Part shown: positions 6,166 through 8,623 of the stretch, piece after piece
How the letters are laid out: every line of letters starts with the position of its first letter
Numbering within the stretch: position 1 is the first letter of the stretch
Assembly: GCA_018676385.1 (NCBI GenBank)
Contig: JABHEX010000381.1
Span: forward strand, 1-8,623
From: Akkermansiaceae bacterium
GTDB lineage: Bacteria; Verrucomicrobiota; Verrucomicrobiia; Verrucomicrobiales; Akkermansiaceae
Direction: 5' to 3'
DNA length: 8,623 bases
The notes under the pieces: generated by a model
Seen by the model: only the letters and a program-made list of their open reading frames with translations
Told to the model about the DNA's origin: nothing
Database searches by the model: none
Translations under genes and position numbers: made by a program

Positions 6166-7260
6166 ATGACCTCTCGTGATGCCCTGATTGCTTTGAATAT
6201 GCTGCCTAAAATCGGGCCTGTCCGGGTGCGGCGGTTAATGGATTCATTTGGCAGCGCGGAGGCAATTTTATCTGCTGCGGTGCATGAGATCAGTGGTGTG
6301 CGTGGCATCGGGCCTGAAACAGCAGAAATTATTCGCAGCTGGGAGGAGCGCATTGATCTCACAACCGAGCTACGTGAGGTGGAGGAGAGGGGACTCAAAA
6401 TTGTGACTCAGGACGATGCGGATTATCCAGAAGCGTTGCGCCAGAGCTACGATCCACCATTACTGCTATATGTATGGGGTGAGCTTAAGGATGTGGACCG
6501 CCATGCCATCGCGATCGTTGGTTCCCGCAAAACCACTCACTACGGCACCCAGACTGCACGGCAGTTCGCATTCCAGCTGGCAAGTAGCGGCATGACAGTA
6601 GTATCTGGCCTAGCGCGTGGTATCGATACTCACGCACACGAGGGTGCCGTGGCTGCGAAGGGGCGCACGATTGCTGTGATCGGCTCGGGCCTTGGGCAAG
6701 TTTATCCTCCAGAAAATATGGCTTTAGCCGAAAAAATTGCATCTGGAAATGGTGCTATCGTTTCCGAGTTCCCGCTCAATATGCCACCGAGTAAAAAAAC
6801 CTTTCCGATGCGAAATCGTATTGTCGCAGCTTGGTCGCAAGCAGTTGTTGTTGTCGAGTGTCCCGAGTGGTCTGGTGCACTCATCACCGCGAATCTTGCC
6901 GGCGAAATGGGTAAGCCGATTTATGCAGTACCAGGGCAAATCGATCGACCAAGCTCGGCAGGCTGCCACGCCCTGATTCGTGAGGGAGCAGCACTAGTTA
7001 CCAGTGGTAACGACATTCTTGATGATATCTCAGTGCTACCGCTACAGGAGGGCGTTCAAGGCGATGAAGCAGCTCTTCGTCCGCCGCTTGGCCCCGTCGA
7101 GCAGATGGTAGTCGATGCCATGGAAAATGGTGCCTCACTTGTGGATGAACTGCTCCATGCTACTACTTTATCGTTGTCAGAAATCAATGCTATGCTACTC
7201 AAATTAGAGATTCAAGGTAGAGTGCAGCAACTTCCTGGTAGTCGGTTTACACTTAAATAA
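6166..7260 (+). CDS. dprA: DNA processing protein DprA (Smf)
   Basis: 364 residues, usual length. DprA binds incoming single-stranded DNA in natural transformation and loads RecA; many non-competent bacteria keep it too. Domains in order: an N-terminal helix-hairpin-helix/SAM-like part (about 8-60, with LPKIGPVRVRRL and GVRGIGPETA), a Rossmann-like core (about 80-290) and a C-terminal winged helix (about 305-362). Core motifs are IVGSRKTTHYG (117-127), VVSGLARGIDTHAHEGA (145-161), GSGLGQVYPPEN (173-184), SEFP (200-203), FPMRNRIVA (213-221), SGALITA (236-242) and YAVPGQIDRPSSAGCHALI (253-271). These cover the conserved glycine-rich and basic residues of the DNA-binding pocket. No other competence gene is in the window. 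The start is supported by the promoter 6 nt upstream and by the homologous N-terminus. Confidence 0.96.
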   Translation: MTSRDALIALNMLPKIGPVRVRRLMDSFGSAEAILSAAVHEISGVRGIGPETAEIIRSWEERIDLTTELREVEERGLKIVTQDDADYPEALRQSYDPPLLLYVWGELKDVDRHAIAIVGSRKTTHYGTQTARQFAFQLASSGMTVVSGLARGIDTHAHEGAVAAKGRTIAVIGSGLGQVYPPENMALAEKIASGNGAIVSEFPLNMPPSKKTFPMRNRIVAAWSQAVVVVECPEWSGALITANLAGEMGKPIYAVPGQIDRPSSAGCHALIREGAALVTSGNDILDDISVLPLQEGVQGDEAALRPPLGPVEQMVVDAMENGASLVDELLHATTLSLSEINAMLLKLEIQGRVQQLPGSRFTLK

Positions 7261-7309
7261 CGAATAAAAGTCGCTTTTAAAGCTTAAGTTTTTTAGAACA
7301 AATAAAAAT

Positions 7310-7325
7310 TGGCACGATGCTTGCT
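7310..7325 (+). promoter_or_regulatory. Sigma-54 (RpoN) promoter of the P-II gene
   Basis: TGGCAC (7310-7315), five bases, TTGCT (7321-7325) matches the -24/-12 consensus at every key base, with GG at 7311-7312 and GC at 7323-7324 exactly 10 bp apart. Transcription is predicted near 7336, giving a 35-nt leader. No good sigma-70 promoter overlaps it. An AT-rich tract (7261-7309) lies upstream. I could not find a convincing NtrC site. Confidence 0.88.
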
Positions 7326-7370
7326 TGCCATGAGAGGAGCAAGACATAGAATTAACTACCACTGACTATT

Positions 7371-7718
7371 ATGAAAAAAATCGAAGCCATCATCAAACCC
7401 TTCAAATTGGAGGAAGTTAAAGAAGCCCTAGCCGAAGTAGGCGTTCAAGGTATGACCGTTACTGAGGTGAAAGGATTTGGTCGCCAAAAAGGCCACACCG
7501 AAATCTATCGAGGGAGCGAATACACCGTCGATTTTCTGCCCAAGGTAAAGCTCGAGATCATCGTTGATGACGAGGATGCAAGTGCTGTGGCAGAAGCAAT
7601 TGTTAAGAGTGCCAATACTGGTAAAATCGGTGACGGCAAGGTCTTTATTTCACCTGTTGAAGAGGCTATTCGTATCCGAACCGGCGAGACTGGTAACGAT
7701 GCTGTTGCAGTAAATTAG
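7371..7718 (+). CDS. glnB: Nitrogen regulatory protein P-II (GlnB/GlnK)
   Basis: 115 residues, a cytoplasmic trimer-forming signal protein that senses ATP/ADP and 2-oxoglutarate and controls nitrogen enzymes and ammonium channels. The family opening MKKIEAIIKPFKLEEVKEAL (1-20) is present. The T-loop signature is YRGSEY (46-51), with Y51, the tyrosine uridylylated by GlnD in many bacteria. The C-terminal signature TGKIGDGKVFI (83-93) and R101/R103 of the nucleotide site follow. The usual partners are absent: no amtB downstream (a terminator follows after about 20 nt) and no glnA upstream. GlnB and GlnK cannot be told apart by sequence alone; control by sigma-54 resembles nitrogen-regulated glnK. 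No Shine-Dalgarno lies at normal distance; an AGAGGAG stretch at 7333-7339 is about 31 nt away, at the predicted transcript start. Confidence 0.97.
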   Translation: MKKIEAIIKPFKLEEVKEALAEVGVQGMTVTEVKGFGRQKGHTEIYRGSEYTVDFLPKVKLEIIVDDEDASAVAEAIVKSANTGKIGDGKVFISPVEEAIRIRTGETGNDAVAVN

Positions 7719-7737
7719 CGTTTGCCGCCCGCTTTTT

Positions 7738-7774
7738 AAAAAAACAAGCAGCGTCACATGCTGCTTGTTTTTTT
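7738..7774. terminator. Very strong terminator after the P-II gene, possibly bidirectional
   Basis: CAAGCAGC (7745-7752) pairs with GCTGCTTG (7760-7767) around a 7-nt loop. The seven A before it (7738-7744) mirror seven T after it (7768-7774), so the structure is symmetric. It should end the P-II transcript and could also stop minus-strand transcription arriving from the gene at 8023-8487. Confidence 0.95.
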
Positions 7775-7853
7775 GTGTTCTTTTTCAAGGATGATATGAG
7801 CTGTTTGCCCCGCCTGTAGGCAGTTTTAAATTATGTGCTTTCCTCAATGAACG

Positions 7854-7989
7854 GCGATGAAGCTAGAAAACATCGCAGCCTGATCAGTTAAAAACCGTCA
7901 TGAAGAGTTTGAGAAACAATGTAATTTTATCTACACAAGCAATGGAAAATCATTTCCCCTGAATCAGTCACCCCCTTGTCATCTGACAA
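7854..7989. repeat. Two short inverted repeats in the convergent intergenic region
   Basis: The first is GCGATG (7854-7859) with CATCGC (7871-7876), 11 nt apart. The second is TTGTCA (7976-7981) with TGACAA (7984-7989), 2 nt apart. Neither is followed by a T-run on either strand, so they are not clear terminators for the minus-strand gene ending at 8023. The rest of 7775-8022 shows no gene or family resemblance. Confidence 0.3.
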
Positions 7990-8022
7990 TCTAATAATCT
8001 TTAGAAAATATATCTCATCTAG

Positions 8023-8487
8023 TTATTTGCTGTAAGGCAAAGAAGAGTGGTGAAGAAAAATCTTCAGATGGCCATCTTCATCGGAGAGATAACCAAAGGA
8101 ATACTCAACTTTAACCTCATCACCGGCTGTAGTAGTGAAATAGTAATTACCCATGGCTATGGCTGTCTTGCCATGGATACTAGTGGCATGATTCTCGAAT
8201 CGCACGTTGGTCCAAGGCTGTAATGCAAATCCAGTGTCTTCGGAGATCTCACCAGTTACAAAGTAAGATAGCGCCTTGTTCTTGGTATCGCGAAACTGAA
8301 TGTCAGCAGCTTTGGTCGGCTTAAAGAGCACCTTCACTGTGTCGTATGCATAAAGATTGTCTAGGTGCTCCAAGGCAGCCATGTTAGCAGCTGCGGAATT
8401 ATCTTTGAGTTTGCCAATTTTCACGATTCCATTACCCCAGGCTTTTTGGGCCGCCGCTATTTGTTTTTCAGTGATTTCCTCTGTCAT
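8023..8487 (-). CDS. Iota-class carbonic anhydrase candidate (CaMKII-association-domain/SnoaL-like fold)
   Basis: 154 residues, no signal peptide, probably cytoplasmic. The sequence matches the COG4337-type family as I know it: AQKAWGNGIV (13-22), HLDNLYAYD (41-49), VLFKPTKAADIQFR (53-66), ALSYFVTG (72-79), GFALQPWTNVRFEN (86-99), AMGNYYFT (111-118), VKVEYSFGY (125-133) and the C-terminal LHHSSLPY (145-152). This family has an NTF2/SnoaL-like cone fold and includes the iota carbonic anhydrases of diatoms, cyanobacteria and Burkholderia, some active without metal. T58, Y75, H147 and S149 occupy positions I recall as the bicarbonate-binding set. The reaction would be interconversion of CO2 and bicarbonate. 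Homologues are often mislabelled phosphoribosyl-AMP cyclohydrolase. Family membership is firm; activity is inferred. It is monocistronic, with no neighbour of carbon metabolism in view. Confidence 0.8.
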   Translation of the reverse strand: MTEEITEKQIAAAQKAWGNGIVKIGKLKDNSAAANMAALEHLDNLYAYDTVKVLFKPTKAADIQFRDTKNKALSYFVTGEISEDTGFALQPWTNVRFENHATSIHGKTAIAMGNYYFTTTAGDEVKVEYSFGYLSDEDGHLKIFLHHSSLPYSK

Positions 8488-8500
8488 TGATGTTGAAATG

Positions 8501-8528
8501 TTTATAGTGCAGAAAAGTTAGCTGGAAA
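8501..8528 (-). promoter_or_regulatory. Probable promoter of the iota-carbonic-anhydrase-like gene
   Basis: On minus, TTTCCA (8523-8528, four of six) has a 16-bp spacer to TATAAA (8501-8506, five of six). The -10 ends 13 nt before the ATG at 8487, predicting a leader of about 7 nt with no space for a Shine-Dalgarno. The remaining bases up to 8623 show nothing recognisable. Confidence 0.55.
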
Positions 8529-8623
8529 CACGAACCGTTCAATGATTTTTATGTTCGTGAGCTTGATACAATGTGGCATCAGTGCGCAATATTGAGCCTA
8601 AGTCACATAGGTTGTGGTATTAA

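Noticed and set aside
7223..7242. NtrC-like site in the 3' end of dprA (TGCAGC and GGTAGT)
   Set aside because: The half-sites are 8 bp apart rather than the 5 bp of the TGCACC-N5-GGTGCA consensus, and each carries mismatches.
7267..7296. dprA terminator around GCTT-TTA-AAGC followed by T-rich sequence
   Set aside because: The stem is only 4 bp with a 3-nt loop and the T-run begins several bases later; too weak to call.
8023..8487. Phosphoribosyl-AMP cyclohydrolase (HisI) for the minus-strand gene
   Set aside because: Homologues often carry this label, but the protein lacks HisI's metal-binding cysteine motifs (it has no cysteine) and matches the CaMKII-association-domain family instead.

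Overview
The window looks like chromosome of a marine or environmental member of the Planctomycetota-Verrucomicrobiota-Chlamydiota group, most likely Verrucomicrobiota. This is inferred from protein character, not from a marker search: a sugar-type sodium symporter, a secreted ThuA-like protein, a zinc-free type B L31, and almost no Shine-Dalgarno sequences before the starts. Base composition is moderate and even. I see no integrase, transposase, CRISPR array or phage gene, so this reads as ordinary core and accessory chromosome rather than a mobile island.

Layout from left to right. Positions 1-772 (minus) hold the N-terminal two thirds or less of a sodium:solute symporter cut by the window edge. 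Positions 773-1059 have no convincing gene but contain a 12-bp perfect palindrome and an orphan hairpin-plus-T-run terminator. A tRNA-Arg(CCT) follows on plus (1060-1131), then a bidirectional terminator shared with the convergent thuA-like gene (1197-2171, minus). A divergent 198-bp intergenic region leads into three plus-strand genes with gaps of about 50 bp: an M29-like metallopeptidase homologue (2370-3563), an exported trypsin-like serine protease (3614-4462) and an ArsM-like SAM methyltransferase with a cysteine-rich tail (4509-5657). Next come rpmE2 (L31 type B, 5763-6032) with a strong terminator, dprA (6166-7260), and a P-II signalling gene (7371-7718) behind a textbook sigma-54 promoter and closed by a very strong terminator. 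On minus at 8023-8487 lies a small protein of the CaMKII-association-domain/SnoaL-like family that I assign to the iota-class carbonic anhydrases.

The genes do not form one pathway. Themes are carbohydrate uptake (symporter, ThuA), nitrogen signalling (P-II under sigma-54), competence or recombination (DprA), arsenic or related methylation, and possibly CO2/bicarbonate chemistry. The best regulatory observation is that several starts lie 6-8 nt downstream of a recognisable -10 box (clearest at 2370 and 6166), which predicts leaderless mRNAs. The points most worth following are the iota-carbonic anhydrase candidate, the sigma-54-driven lone P-II gene, the leaderless promoter pattern, the M29 homologue in which the usual catalytic tyrosine position is an aspartate, and the possible small transcript ending at about 998.
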